A DNA stretch of 29,176 nt from Thermoplasmatota archaeon (GTDB taxonomy: Archaea; Thermoplasmatota; E2; DHVEG-1), in NCBI GenBank assembly GCA_030605515.1, contig JAUWIE010000069.1, forward strand, positions 1 through 29,176, in the 5' to 3' direction. Below, piece after piece: positions 15,076 to 24,244 of the stretch. How positions within the stretch are numbered: the stretch's first letter is position 1; every line of letters starts with the position of its first letter. The notes under the pieces are model-generated. The model had not been told where the DNA came from. It did not search any database and saw only the letters and a program-made list of their open reading frames with translations. A program made the position numbers and the translations under genes.

Positions 15076-16182
15076 ATGGTGTTGAGATCCCCTTTACATA
15101 ATACCCACAAGGAACTTGGAGCTAGTTTTACAGAGTTTGCTGGTTTTGAAATGCCGCTGCAGTTTTCATCTATTAAAAAAGAGCATCTCACTGTTAGAAA
15201 ATCAGTTGGAATATTTGATGTTTCTCATATGAGCAATATCTGGATTACTGGTAAAGATGCTGAAAAACTGATAAGCCTTACAACTCTTGAAGATGCATCA
15301 AGGATTAGTGATGAAAAAAGCCAGTACACCGCTATGTTAAAAGAGGATGGAACGGTAATTGATGATACAATTTTTATGCGTCTTGGAGAGAAATTCATGA
15401 TTATTCCAAACGCTGGAATGTCTGATATTGTAACTGATTGGTTAAATAAAAAAGCTGAAGAGCATAATATTTGTGCAACAGCTGAAAATGTTTCAAAAGA
15501 TTATGTTATACTAGCTATACAAGGACCGAAATCAAGGGATACACTTCAGAAACTCACTGATACTGATCTAAAAAATGTGAAATTCTTCGGATGTCAATAT
15601 GTTGATCTTGCAGGTATCAACTGTATTATTTCTCATACTGGTTACACTGGAGAGCTTGGTTTTGAACTACAAATCACTCCTCCTGAAAAAGCAGAGTATG
15701 TGTTTAAAAAAATCCTTGATGCTGGAAAAGAATTTGATATTAAACCCATTGGTCTAGGGGCAAGAGACACCCTCAGACTTGAGAAATGTTTTATTCTAGC
15801 AGGTAATGAGTTTGAAGATGGAAGAACACCACTTGAGGCGTTACTTTCTTGGACAATTTACTGGGATCATGAATTTATAGGTAAGAAATCTCTTTTGAAG
15901 CAAAGAGAACAAGGTGATTATGAGCGGTTAACATACTTGGAATGTATGGAAAAAGGTATCCCTCGTCATGGCTGCATAGTGCAAAAGAATGGTAAACGAG
16001 TTGGAAAGATCACAAGTGGTACCTTATCACCATGCCTAAACAAAGGTATTGCCATTGCATATGTAAGTCCTGATAATCGAGAAATTGATAGTATATTAGA
16101 TATTATAATTCGAGATAAAACCGTGAAAGCAAAAGTAGTAAAACCACCATTTGTAAAAAAAGACTGGATTTTAACACAATAA
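15076..16182 (+). CDS. gcvT: Glycine cleavage system T-protein (aminomethyltransferase)
   Basis: A 368-residue enzyme that moves the one-carbon unit of glycine from the lipoyl arm of H-protein to tetrahydrofolate and releases ammonia. Family marks are FAGFEMPLQF near the N-terminus, GIFDVSHM, GYTGELGFEL, PIGLGARDTLRLE and the C-terminal barrel with GKITSGTLSPCLNKGIA. The ATG at 15076 is preferred to the TTG at 15067 because homologues begin with a short lead before TPLH/SPLH. gcvH follows 45 bases later. The P-protein subunits and lipoamide dehydrogenase are not in this window. Presence of T-protein implies a folate-type carrier in this archaeon. Confidence 0.96.
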   Translation: MVLRSPLHNTHKELGASFTEFAGFEMPLQFSSIKKEHLTVRKSVGIFDVSHMSNIWITGKDAEKLISLTTLEDASRISDEKSQYTAMLKEDGTVIDDTIFMRLGEKFMIIPNAGMSDIVTDWLNKKAEEHNICATAENVSKDYVILAIQGPKSRDTLQKLTDTDLKNVKFFGCQYVDLAGINCIISHTGYTGELGFELQITPPEKAEYVFKKILDAGKEFDIKPIGLGARDTLRLEKCFILAGNEFEDGRTPLEALLSWTIYWDHEFIGKKSLLKQREQGDYERLTYLECMEKGIPRHGCIVQKNGKRVGKITSGTLSPCLNKGIAIAYVSPDNREIDSILDIIIRDKTVKAKVVKPPFVKKDWILTQ

Positions 16183-16199
16183 GGAAAAATTTTAAAATA

Positions 16200-16227
16200 G
16201 GATATAAACTACCCCTTTCTGATCAAT
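16200..16227 (+). promoter_or_regulatory. TATA box of a leaderless gcvH transcript
   Basis: GATATAAAC at about 16201-16209 is centred close to 24 bases before the gcvH ATG, the distance expected if transcription starts at the first codon. gcvH has no Shine-Dalgarno, which agrees with a leaderless message in addition to read-through from gcvT. Confidence 0.45.
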
Positions 16228-16608
16228 ATGACAAATGAGATAAGAGATGATTTAAAATATACTGAGTCCCACGAATGGCTAAAACTAAAAGACAAAAAAG
16301 CAATCATTGGATTAACTGATCATGCTCAAACTGAGCTTACTGACATTGTTTTTGTGGAATTACCTGAAGTTGGAAAAGAAATCAAAAAAGGCGATGAACT
16401 CTGCGTTGTTGAATCAGTAAAATCAGTCTCAGAGATATTTGCTCCAGTCAGTGGAAAAATAATCAATGTTAATAAAAAACTTGATGATTCACCTGAGACA
16501 ATTAATGAAAGCCCTTATGATGACGGTTGGCTTGTTGAAATAGAAATAAAAGATACAAAAGAATTAGATGATTTGCTAAGTGGTGACGCTTACAAAAAAA
16601 CAATATAG
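16228..16608 (+). CDS. gcvH: Glycine cleavage system H-protein
   Basis: A 126-residue lipoyl carrier protein. The lipoyl-lysine is K65 in ESVKSVSEI, inside the usual hairpin of the biotinyl/lipoyl fold. The N-terminal YTESHEWLKL and C-terminal YDDGWLVEIEIKD are typical, and length is normal. It accepts the aminomethyl group from P-protein and passes it to T-protein, encoded directly upstream. A dense series of T-tracts after the stop marks the end of the gcvT-gcvH unit. Confidence 0.97.
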   Translation: MTNEIRDDLKYTESHEWLKLKDKKAIIGLTDHAQTELTDIVFVELPEVGKEIKKGDELCVVESVKSVSEIFAPVSGKIINVNKKLDDSPETINESPYDDGWLVEIEIKDTKELDDLLSGDAYKKTI

Positions 16609-16646
16609 GAATAATAATTAATTTCAAATAATTAGATTTCTCATTG

Positions 16647-16717
16647 TTTTTTTATCATACTTTGTACTGTTTTTTCATACCTTGTACACAAGAAGAGTTT
16701 TTTTAACAGATTTTTTT
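16647..16717 (+). terminator. Multiple T-tract terminator after gcvH
   Basis: Four T-runs on the transcribed strand (16647-16653, 16670-16675, 16698-16704, 16711-16717) follow gcvH, the classic archaeal intrinsic termination signal. Two of them are followed by the near-repeat CATAC(T/C)TTGTAC at 16656-16667 and 16676-16687, 20 bases apart. Confidence 0.6.
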
Positions 16718-16757
16718 CCGAAATGTTCTTATATTGTTTAATACATTTCTGTTTTCA

Positions 16758-16835
16758 GGCGGAGAGATGGGATTGCAAGTAATTTCAAAAATTTTTTAAT
16801 AGCGGTGTTATACACCTCCGCCGCCTCCCCCATTA
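16758..16835 (+). other. GC-rich, potentially folded segment in the thrS leader
   Basis: In the 285-base gap before thrS one patch is unusually GC-rich. GGCGGAG (16758-16764) can pair with CTCCGCC (16816-16822), and inside it GGTGT/ACACC (16804-16808 with 16812-16816) can form an alternative small hairpin that shares a base with the outer stem. It ends in CCGCCTCCCCC. In AT-rich archaeal genomes such islands are often structured RNAs. It could be a leader of thrS or a separate small RNA; I cannot assign it to a known class. Confidence 0.35.
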
Positions 16836-16893
16836 CAGTTAGTTTATATCATCACTTTTAAAAACACATATTTGTTTTACAAGATCTGATCTC

Positions 16894-18759
16894 ATGAAAC
16901 TTCTACTCATACATAGCGATTATATTGAATATGAAGTAAAAAACAAGGCGATTCCTAAACCTGAGGAAATAAAAACAAAAACTGATAGATTTGATGAAGC
17001 TCTCACAGCTTTTATCGCTGTTGAAAAAATAGATGAGAAATCACCAAGCCAGGCCGCACTTGATGCTACTGTTGAAATCCAAAAAGTAGCTGATCAACTA
17101 AAAGTAAACCGTATTATGCTATATCCCTATGCGCATCTTTCCTCTGATCTTGGTAGTCCAAAGATTGCAAAGGAAATCCTAATTGAACTTGAATATGAAC
17201 TAAAAAATAAGAATTTTGATGTTAAACGTTCACCGTTTGGCTGGTATAAAGCATTTAAAATATCATGTAAAGGCCACCCATTATCTGAGCTCTCCCGTGA
17301 GATAATCCCTGGTAAAGAAAAAAAGGCTGTTGAAAAGAAAAAAGAAATCAAATCTCAATGGTGTATTCTAACACCTGATGGTGAATTAATTGATGCTGAG
17401 AAATTTAATTTCTCAGGTCATGAAGAATTAAAATTATTATATGAATATGAGAGTAAAGGCTCAAGGAGATCAGAGGGTGAACCTGCTCATGTCAAAATGA
17501 TGCAGTCTCTTGAACTGGTTGATTATGAACCTGCGAGCGATTCAGGTAATTTCCGTTGGTATCCAAAGGGACGAATGATTAAGGGTCTTCTTGAACAACA
17601 TATAAATAACATGGTTGGAAGCATTGGTGGTATGCAGGTTGAGACACCAATTATGTATGATCTTGACCATCCTGCACTAAGTGCTTATGTTAAGAAATTC
17701 CCCGCTCGGCAGTATAAGGTCAGCTCTGATGATAAAGAGTTTTTCCTTCGTTTCGCTGCTTGTTTCGGTCAGTATATGATTATGAATAATATGACGATTT
17801 CATATCGTAATCTTCCTCTTCGAATGTATGAGCTGACACATTATAGCTTTAGACGTGAGCAATCAGGTGAAGTTAGCGGTCTTAAGCGTCTCCGTTGTTT
17901 TACAATGCCTGATCTTCATACTCTTTGTTCTGATTTAAAGCAGGCTACTGATGAGTTTGAACACCAGTTTTCAACAGCGCTTAAATGGATGAATGCGCTT
18001 AATTTAGAAAGTGAAGTAGCTCTAAGATTTGTAAAAGAATATTATGATAAGAATAAAAGATTAGCAAAGGATCTAGCAAAACTTGCTGGTAAACCAATTT
18101 TAATTGAGCTTTGGAATCAACAATATTTCTATTTTGTTACAAAATTTGAATTTAATGTTATCGACTCACTAAAAAAAGCAAGTGCTCTTTCAACTGTTCA
18201 AATAGATGTTGAAAACGCAGAGAGATTCAATATTACTTATGCTGATGAAAAAGGAGAGAAGCAGTATCCTTTGATACTTCATACTAGTATTTCCGGTAGC
18301 ATTGACCGATGTGTTTATGCCCTCCTTGAACGTGAAGCAATTAAGATGAAACAAGGAAAAAAACCTATGCTACCCTTGTGGCTTTCACCAACACAGATTA
18401 GATTTATCTCTGTGAGCGATGAATTCAATAAAGACTGCGAGCAGTTTATTGAGGAGATCAATAAAATCTCTGAATTTCATCATATACGAGTAGATATTGA
18501 TGATCGTGAAGAAAGCGTGGGCCGTAAGATCCGCGATGCTGAAAAAGAATGGATACCGATTATTATTGTGGTTGGTGAAAAAGAACGAAAAAATAAAACA
18601 TTTACTCCTAGATTTAGAAGTAAAACTATAGGAAAAGAAGATAATTCTTATTCAATAAAGGAATTACATGAGTTGATACTAAAAAATACTGCTGGTTTTC
18701 CACAGCATAGATTACCTCTACCAATTCATTTATCATACAGACCAAGGTTTAAAGGATAA
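16894..18759 (+). CDS. thrS: Threonyl-tRNA synthetase, archaeal type with N-terminal editing domain
   Basis: A 621-residue enzyme that charges tRNA-Thr. Residues 1-140 are the archaeal D-aminoacyl-tRNA deacylase-like editing domain that removes mischarged serine (MKLLLIHSDY; LYPYAHLSSDLGSP), in place of the unrelated bacterial one. The class II core has the zinc ligands C290, H342 and H463 with nearly the spacing of the E. coli enzyme, and motif 2 FRREQSGEVSGLKR at 319-332. The anticodon-binding domain starts near 500 (LPLWLSPTQIRFISV). A G-rich and structured leader lies upstream and there is no obvious Shine-Dalgarno. Both editing and catalytic parts are complete, so no split pair is needed. 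Confidence 0.97.
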   Translation: MKLLLIHSDYIEYEVKNKAIPKPEEIKTKTDRFDEALTAFIAVEKIDEKSPSQAALDATVEIQKVADQLKVNRIMLYPYAHLSSDLGSPKIAKEILIELEYELKNKNFDVKRSPFGWYKAFKISCKGHPLSELSREIIPGKEKKAVEKKKEIKSQWCILTPDGELIDAEKFNFSGHEELKLLYEYESKGSRRSEGEPAHVKMMQSLELVDYEPASDSGNFRWYPKGRMIKGLLEQHINNMVGSIGGMQVETPIMYDLDHPALSAYVKKFPARQYKVSSDDKEFFLRFAACFGQYMIMNNMTISYRNLPLRMYELTHYSFRREQSGEVSGLKRLRCFTMPDLHTLCSDLKQATDEFEHQFSTALKWMNALNLESEVALRFVKEYYDKNKRLAKDLAKLAGKPILIELWNQQYFYFVTKFEFNVIDSLKKASALSTVQIDVENAERFNITYADEKGEKQYPLILHTSISGSIDRCVYALLEREAIKMKQGKKPMLPLWLSPTQIRFISVSDEFNKDCEQFIEEINKISEFHHIRVDIDDREESVGRKIRDAEKEWIPIIIVVGEKERKNKTFTPRFRSKTIGKEDNSYSIKELHELILKNTAGFPQHRLPLPIHLSYRPRFKG

Positions 18760-18763
18760 ACCT

Positions 18764-18772
18764 TTTTTTCAA
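18764..18772 (+). terminator. T-tract after thrS
   Basis: A run of seven T directly after the stop codon of thrS, upstream of the purP Shine-Dalgarno, can act as an archaeal intrinsic terminator. Confidence 0.35.
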
Positions 18773-18835
18773 CAAAACATAAAAAAACCCTATCTCTTAT
18801 TACCACTATCATAAATATGTGGGAGGATTAATTTT

Positions 18836-19966
18836 ATGATTCAAAGAAAACAAATCCAAAAACTAACAGGATCATATGATAATGATAAAATCACAATCGG
18901 TGTCCTTGGAGGTCATTCCGCTCTTGATGTATGTCGAGGTGCTAAAAAACATGGTTTCAGAACAATTGCTGTTTGTCAGAAAAATCGGGAGAAAACATAC
19001 ACTAAATATTATAAAACCCGTAAAGATGGACGTGGTTGTGTTGATGAAACGATATTACTTGATAAATTCGCTGATATTACAAAACCAGATGTTCAGGAGA
19101 AACTTAGAAAACTAAATACGATTTTTATTCATAATCGTTATTTCTGGGTTTATTTTGATTTTACTGATATTGAGAATAATTTCAATATCCCAATTTATGG
19201 AACACGTACTATGCTTAAACTTGAAGAAAGAGATGTACCAAAAAACCAGTATTACCTCCTTGAAAAAGCAGGTATAAGATACCCTAAAATTTTCAAATCA
19301 CCAAAAAATATTGATCGATTGGTAATAGTAAAGGTTAATGAAGCAATCCGTGGTTATGAACGAGCGTTTTTCTATGCTACAAGCTATAAGGATTACAAGA
19401 ATAAATCAGATGAAATGCTTGCAAAGAAAATGATAACCAACGAAGCACTTGAAAAAGCAGTAATTGAGGAGTATGTTATTGGTGCACAGATTAATTTTAA
19501 TTATTTCTATTCAGTAATTGATGATGAACTTGAGATAATGGGTACTGATACAAGGAGACAGACTAATCTAGATGGATTAATTAGACTTCCTGCAAATGAA
19601 CAACTTGAAGTTCTTAAATATATGAAACCAAAGATCATTGAAACAGGCCATATTGCTGCTACAACAAAGGAATCTATTATCGAAAAAATATTTGATCTTG
19701 GTGAAAAATTTGTAAAAACCACAAAAAAAGAATGCCCACCTGGTATAATCGGTCCTTTTGCACTTCAAGGAGCGATTGCAGCGGATAAAGGACGTGAAGA
19801 AATGGTTGTATTTGATGTATCGATGAGAATACCCGGGAGTCCATTGACACCGTTTACACCACATTCAAGCTATCTATATGGTGATTCTATTAGTTATGGT
19901 GAAAGAATCGCAATGGAGATCAAAAAAGCGATAGAACAGGACATGCTTAAAGAAATTGTTACTTAG
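18836..19966 (+). CDS. purP: FAICAR synthetase PurP (formate-dependent)
   Basis: A 376-residue ATP-grasp ligase that makes FAICAR from AICAR, formate and ATP in archaeal purine synthesis. The N-terminal DUF1246 part has VLGGHSALDVCRGAKKHGF, and the ATP-grasp part has EEYVIGAQINFNYFYS, MGTDTRRQTN, GPFALQGAI and FDVSMRIPGSP. These are characteristic of PurP. Many archaea have two or more PurP paralogues, not all proven active, so the exact substrate is inferred. A strong GGGAGG ribosome binding site lies 10 bases before the ATG. The gene overlaps the 3' end of the convergent 5-formyl-THF cyclo-ligase gene by 8 bases. Confidence 0.93.
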   Translation: MIQRKQIQKLTGSYDNDKITIGVLGGHSALDVCRGAKKHGFRTIAVCQKNREKTYTKYYKTRKDGRGCVDETILLDKFADITKPDVQEKLRKLNTIFIHNRYFWVYFDFTDIENNFNIPIYGTRTMLKLEERDVPKNQYYLLEKAGIRYPKIFKSPKNIDRLVIVKVNEAIRGYERAFFYATSYKDYKNKSDEMLAKKMITNEALEKAVIEEYVIGAQINFNYFYSVIDDELEIMGTDTRRQTNLDGLIRLPANEQLEVLKYMKPKIIETGHIAATTKESIIEKIFDLGEKFVKTTKKECPPGIIGPFALQGAIAADKGREEMVVFDVSMRIPGSPLTPFTPHSSYLYGDSISYGERIAMEIKKAIEQDMLKEIVT

Positions 19967-20525
19967 AACAATTAATTATCCGCTTCTCAGTTATGATTTT
20001 ATCCACTGATATGTCATGTTTTTCCACTGGTATGTGATCTATGATTTGAAATTCAAATGCTAAACCAATACTAACAGTTTTTATTGTTTGCTTCAGGAGG
20101 CTATCATAATATCCTTTACCATGTCCAAGCCTTCGTCCTTTTATATCAAAAGCAACACCAGGTGTAATAATTAGATCAAGCTGATCATAGGATATTTCCT
20201 TAATTTTTTCTTTTATCGGTTCTAAAATATTATAAGCTCCAAGCTTAAGGTCATCCCAGCTCTCAAGCTTGGAAAGTATTAATGTTCTGCTTTCTTTATT
20301 TGAAATAGGAACAATCACATGTTTTTCATTTTTTAAGGCTTCTTTAATCATATCATGAGTAAAAACTTCATTATCATATGAAATATAGAAAAGGATGGTA
20401 TTGGCTTGTTTGAACTCATCTAGGTTAAAAAGTAATTTTTTAATTTGAAGGCTTTTTTTAAAAACATAATTCTTTGATAAATTATTTCTTTTTTTCTTAA
20501 TTAGTTTTCGTAACTCATCCTTCAT
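19959..20525 (-). CDS. 5-formyltetrahydrofolate cyclo-ligase
   Basis: A 188-residue ATP-dependent enzyme that converts 5-formyl-THF back to 5,10-methenyl-THF. The signature TPGVAFDIKGRRLGHGKGYY at 121-140 binds phosphate and folate, and the N-terminal basic helix and FYISYDNEV segment are usual. Length is normal. A TATA-like ATCTATAAA (20547-20555 on the plus strand) is centred 26 bases before the ATG and no Shine-Dalgarno is seen, so the message is probably leaderless. It is downstream of a flippase-like membrane protein gene by 41 bases and converges on purP with an 8-base overlap. With gcvT it points to genuine tetrahydrofolate use. Confidence 0.95.
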   Translation of the reverse strand: MKDELRKLIKKKRNNLSKNYVFKKSLQIKKLLFNLDEFKQANTILFYISYDNEVFTHDMIKEALKNEKHVIVPISNKESRTLILSKLESWDDLKLGAYNILEPIKEKIKEISYDQLDLIITPGVAFDIKGRRLGHGKGYYDSLLKQTIKTVSIGLAFEFQIIDHIPVEKHDISVDKIITEKRIINCSK

Positions 20526-20566
20526 ATAAGCATGTATTAAGGGTTATCTATAAAGAAGTTGACTAT

Positions 20567-21508
20567 TTACTTTTTTAGTAAGATAGCCCCACCCACTATA
20601 CTAGGAAATAATGATTTAACTATATAGCCACTAAGTGAAATTACAAAAGCAGTTTCAGGTAACACCCCATATGTTGATAATAAAGCAACAAATGTAAACT
20701 CCCTAACCCCAATCCCTCCAATTGTAATAGGAAGAGAACTAGCTACAACAACAGCCGTAATACTAATTAAAATAAAGTCAAGAAGTGGTACATTAATTGA
20801 AAATGCTTGGGCAATAATAATGACTTGTATCGCACCAAGAATCATAATTATCATCTCAAGTATAAGAGGAATAGACATGTCTCTCATACGAGGTAAATCC
20901 TCGTAGAATGACTCAACTGATTTATACATCACATCTTTATACTTTTTTGGGATAAGCGGCCTAATTAAAATTTTAAATATTTTGTTCCCTCGTTCCTTTT
21001 TCATTAAAAAAACGAAAACTGACAAATAAAATATTAAAAAAATTAAAAGATAAGTAAATAACCCTGGAAACGCCTCAAACATAATAATCGATGTTAATAA
21101 TGCTAGTATCAACCCGCTGATAAATGCAGTAGCGCTATCTATTATTGAGTTAGTTATACATTTCTCTAGTGAAGCCTGGCCTTTTTTACTGAGATAAAAA
21201 ATCCTCATATGCAAGCCAATAGCACCTGGCGTAATAGTTCCATAAAACATACAGATCATGAAAATTTTTTGTAAATAAAGGAAATCAAAATTCATTTTCT
21301 GTTTCTTACAGATATATTGCCATTTAACAGCATAAAGCAGCATTCTAGGAACAATAAAAATAGATGCAAGAACATAATACTCAATAGGAATTGTTACAAA
21401 GGCGTTAGTAATTTTATCAATACCAATGTTCCATATGATATATATAAAAAGAATAATTCCAATTATTGGTAAAATTTTACTGATTTGTTCAAAGCTGATT
21501 TTTTTCAT
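20567..21508 (-). CDS. UPF0104/LPG synthase-TM-like (flippase-like) membrane protein
   Basis: A 313-residue polytopic membrane protein with about eight hydrophobic segments. It has marks of the lysylphosphatidylglycerol synthase TM region/UPF0104 family: an early VPRMLLYAVKWQYICK, TPGAIGLHMRIFYLSKKG, the repeated charged loop and the C-terminal SLPITIGGIGVREFTF, with its conserved GG-G-REF. The aminoacyltransferase domain of bacterial MprF is absent, as in archaeal members. Some archaeal relatives (AglD/AglR type) act in lipid-linked oligosaccharide steps of glycosylation, so a role with dolichol or lipid carriers is possible. The gene follows the second C25 peptidase by 95 bases on the same strand. 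Confidence 0.88.
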   Translation of the reverse strand: MKKISFEQISKILPIIGIILFIYIIWNIGIDKITNAFVTIPIEYYVLASIFIVPRMLLYAVKWQYICKKQKMNFDFLYLQKIFMICMFYGTITPGAIGLHMRIFYLSKKGQASLEKCITNSIIDSATAFISGLILALLTSIIMFEAFPGLFTYLLIFLIFYLSVFVFLMKKERGNKIFKILIRPLIPKKYKDVMYKSVESFYEDLPRMRDMSIPLILEMIIMILGAIQVIIIAQAFSINVPLLDFILISITAVVVASSLPITIGGIGVREFTFVALLSTYGVLPETAFVISLSGYIVKSLFPSIVGGAILLKK

Positions 21509-21603
21509 TAAGGCAGCAAAAACAAGATATTTCTTATGCTTTTAATAAACTGTCTTAAAAATATCAAACATTTCCTTTTAAAAAGTTGTTAAGTGTATTG
21601 TGT

Positions 21604-24072
21604 CTATTTTAGATCTTTTAGTACAAATAGTAATAAAAATCCTGATGCTCTCTTTGTTAATTTGTTCATATTCTCAGCTTCAAGTGATACTGAGATATAT
21701 ACTCGTCCAAATCCAAGCATGGGTTTATCTGTTGAGATTGTCTCACTGTTTGTTTTCTGATTTGATCCAAGTTGTACATTACCATTTGAAGTTATATTAA
21801 GCCGTCCTAATAATCCACCGTATACATGAATGCTCCATTTTACTTTTACATCTGTATCACCAGTATTTTTAATGTTTACATTGATCCTTCCCCGATTTGT
21901 GGTAATACCTCCAATTGTAAGAACAGGTCCTTTAATTTGAATAGGTAATGGTTCAGACTTAATACTTATAGTACCATAGACATCTCTTGCTTTGACAGTT
22001 ATATCATAGTTACCTCTTTTATTCCAAATATGTGATGCTGATACATTTTCTCCTGAATCATATGGTCCAAGCCAATTAGAATAAGTATTATCCCCCCATG
22101 ACCATTTATAATACAGTTGATCTCCATTTGGCTCAGTAGTATTTGTTGTAAAAACCAATTGCTCTCCAACTATCCCAATTTCTTCACCCTGTGGCCTTCT
22201 TGGTTTATCCGGTGGATCACTGTTTTTCGGATGAAAAGAAAGTGTCGGATCGCCCAGAAGATTTAATTCGTAGTAACACCATCTCATACAATCTTCATTT
22301 ACCAAATGAAGATTATCTTCTTTTGAATCATGGTTAGCTTGACCAATTGTTGATATATTCTCCCCAAAAATCGCATCCCAGAATTGTCTATTGAAATATT
22401 GTGATGCTCCATCTGTACTTTCTTGCTTGGCCCATCCATAACGTGAGTTCCATATACCTGCAAAAGCTCCATGGGTTGTTTTTACAAGGAAATGTTCTGC
22501 GATACAATCATCTCTATCAAAACCACCAGCTTTACAGCCCTGTGAATATATAAAACAATACTTGTCATTAGTAAGTGATTTTACATCATCTTTATTCATC
22601 CTCATACTTACGGTATAGGCTGAATGCCCATCATGATTTAAGATGTGAATATTGTTGTTTATTCGAGTAATTAAATCTTCCTTTGTCCATTCCTCAGTTG
22701 GCCAATCTCGATCATATAACCTATCAATATCATACTCGCTAGATGGTATTCCAACAGTAGTATATCCATTGCTACTAGATCCATTTACTAGTTCATCTAA
22801 ATAATCTCCACCCCATGTTGGTGGATTTGTATTCCATAGTAACTCTCCAGCTAAACACACATCTTGTAAGTAGTCACCATTTCCTTCTTGACAAATTTGT
22901 GATAACGTTTTATCAACAAAAATATTGGTCTCAGTGATATTGCTAACACAAGCACGACCAACATACACTTCAGCGATAAGATCTACATCTCCACCATTTT
23001 CTCCATCAGTTGGCTCACCCCACTTGCTATCATTATCATAATTAAAGGTACCATCAAGACAGGCATAATAAAGATCAGATGGTAAATGATCTTCATAACC
23101 ACTATTATCCCATGCTTCTACATATAGTCTTTTTGCAGGGATAATATCATCATCACCACCGATGAGGACATATCTGATACTATGATTGTCATATTCCCCT
23201 CTGATAAATTCCCTGATATCCTCAGGAGTACTACTACCAATATCGGTAAGAGTTTTGATGACAGTGCTTACATTATCAGCATCATGAGCGTTTTTCAGAA
23301 TTTGAAAAGCATTTTTAAGAGAATCAACAGTAATTATCAATAGATCATAATCATCCTCAGCAAGCGTGTTATAATCATTTAATGAATCTGGATAGGTCTG
23401 AATGGTACTAGGGTTATCAACCCTGCTCATTACGTCAAGTTTATCCTCTTCAAAACCTCTGAAAGAAGGATTAATGCCACGATTTGTAACCGTTTTAACT
23501 GAGATCTTTATGTTCTCATAATAAAACAGTTCACCTGTGACTGGGATATATTGAACCGGATAAAGCGTTAAATAAAGAACATCATAACCCTTAAAACAAT
23601 AAACACCGACTTTTGTATATAATGATCCTGGGAACAAATCTCTTGAGTTATACACCTTTTCATCTGGAACTGGAAATGAAGTGGTTTCGGTTTGTGACAA
23701 TGGAACAGGTTCTCCAATAGGTACAATAGGGTTAACTAGTTTAAGAGATGCTTTATCACTTGGATAAACATTAATCTCCTTAATCTCTGCTCCTTTTGGC
23801 AATAATATTTTTGCACCCGTTTTAGGTAAACTTGGCTCACCTGGTTTACCACCATAAGTAGAACCCGGTAATATAATACGACTGTAAACAGTATCGCCTA
23901 TTACAACTGGTTTAACTGAAGGTATTTCAAAATAATATTGTACGGATACATTATCTACGCTATTTTTATCTCTAACAGATGTAACAATAGAAAACGATGA
24001 GGATAATAATACAGTAACAAAAATAAGCCACATTAGCTTATAATTTGTAACATAATTATTATCTTTAATCAT
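21604..24072 (-). CDS. Secreted gingipain-type (C25) cysteine peptidase with PKD-like domain
   Basis: An 822-residue exported endopeptidase. The start is taken at 24072, where GGGGA precedes the ATG; the in-frame ATG at 24111 lies within the TATA-like sequence. Residues 1-30 are a signal peptide and about 35-225 a propeptide homologous to the first C25 protein (YPVQYIPVTGELFYYE). The C25 domain (about 240-610) has probable catalytic H483 in NHDGHS and C513 in SQGCKAGGFD. A PKD/Ig-like domain is at about 623-715 (GDQLYYKWSWGDN; GNYDITVKARD). A final beta-domain ends in a short hydrophobic ASGFLLLFVL segment. There is no dockerin, unlike the paralogue at 2204-5989. It is the same enzyme type with a different retention tail. 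Confidence 0.93.
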   Translation of the reverse strand: MIKDNNYVTNYKLMWLIFVTVLLSSSFSIVTSVRDKNSVDNVSVQYYFEIPSVKPVVIGDTVYSRIILPGSTYGGKPGEPSLPKTGAKILLPKGAEIKEINVYPSDKASLKLVNPIVPIGEPVPLSQTETTSFPVPDEKVYNSRDLFPGSLYTKVGVYCFKGYDVLYLTLYPVQYIPVTGELFYYENIKISVKTVTNRGINPSFRGFEEDKLDVMSRVDNPSTIQTYPDSLNDYNTLAEDDYDLLIITVDSLKNAFQILKNAHDADNVSTVIKTLTDIGSSTPEDIREFIRGEYDNHSIRYVLIGGDDDIIPAKRLYVEAWDNSGYEDHLPSDLYYACLDGTFNYDNDSKWGEPTDGENGGDVDLIAEVYVGRACVSNITETNIFVDKTLSQICQEGNGDYLQDVCLAGELLWNTNPPTWGGDYLDELVNGSSSNGYTTVGIPSSEYDIDRLYDRDWPTEEWTKEDLITRINNNIHILNHDGHSAYTVSMRMNKDDVKSLTNDKYCFIYSQGCKAGGFDRDDCIAEHFLVKTTHGAFAGIWNSRYGWAKQESTDGASQYFNRQFWDAIFGENISTIGQANHDSKEDNLHLVNEDCMRWCYYELNLLGDPTLSFHPKNSDPPDKPRRPQGEEIGIVGEQLVFTTNTTEPNGDQLYYKWSWGDNTYSNWLGPYDSGENVSASHIWNKRGNYDITVKARDVYGTISIKSEPLPIQIKGPVLTIGGITTNRGRINVNIKNTGDTDVKVKWSIHVYGGLLGRLNITSNGNVQLGSNQKTNSETISTDKPMLGFGRVYISVSLEAENMNKLTKRASGFLLLFVLKDLK

Positions 24073-24244
24073 TTGTTTTCCCCTATTACAAAATAATATG
24101 GTTATCATCATATATAAATATTGGTAATAATATTGTAGGATTTTATACTTTTTATGTAAAAAAACCAGGAGAAACCATTTATTTTTACATTTTTTACTAT
24201 TGCACCGTTTATTTAATATGAAATCAGGCTTTTTGTACCAAAAT

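Noticed and set aside
24109..24111. ATG as start of the second C25 peptidase
   Set aside because: It lies within the TATA-like sequence. The ATG at 24070-24072 has a GGGGA ribosome binding site and gives a normal signal peptide.
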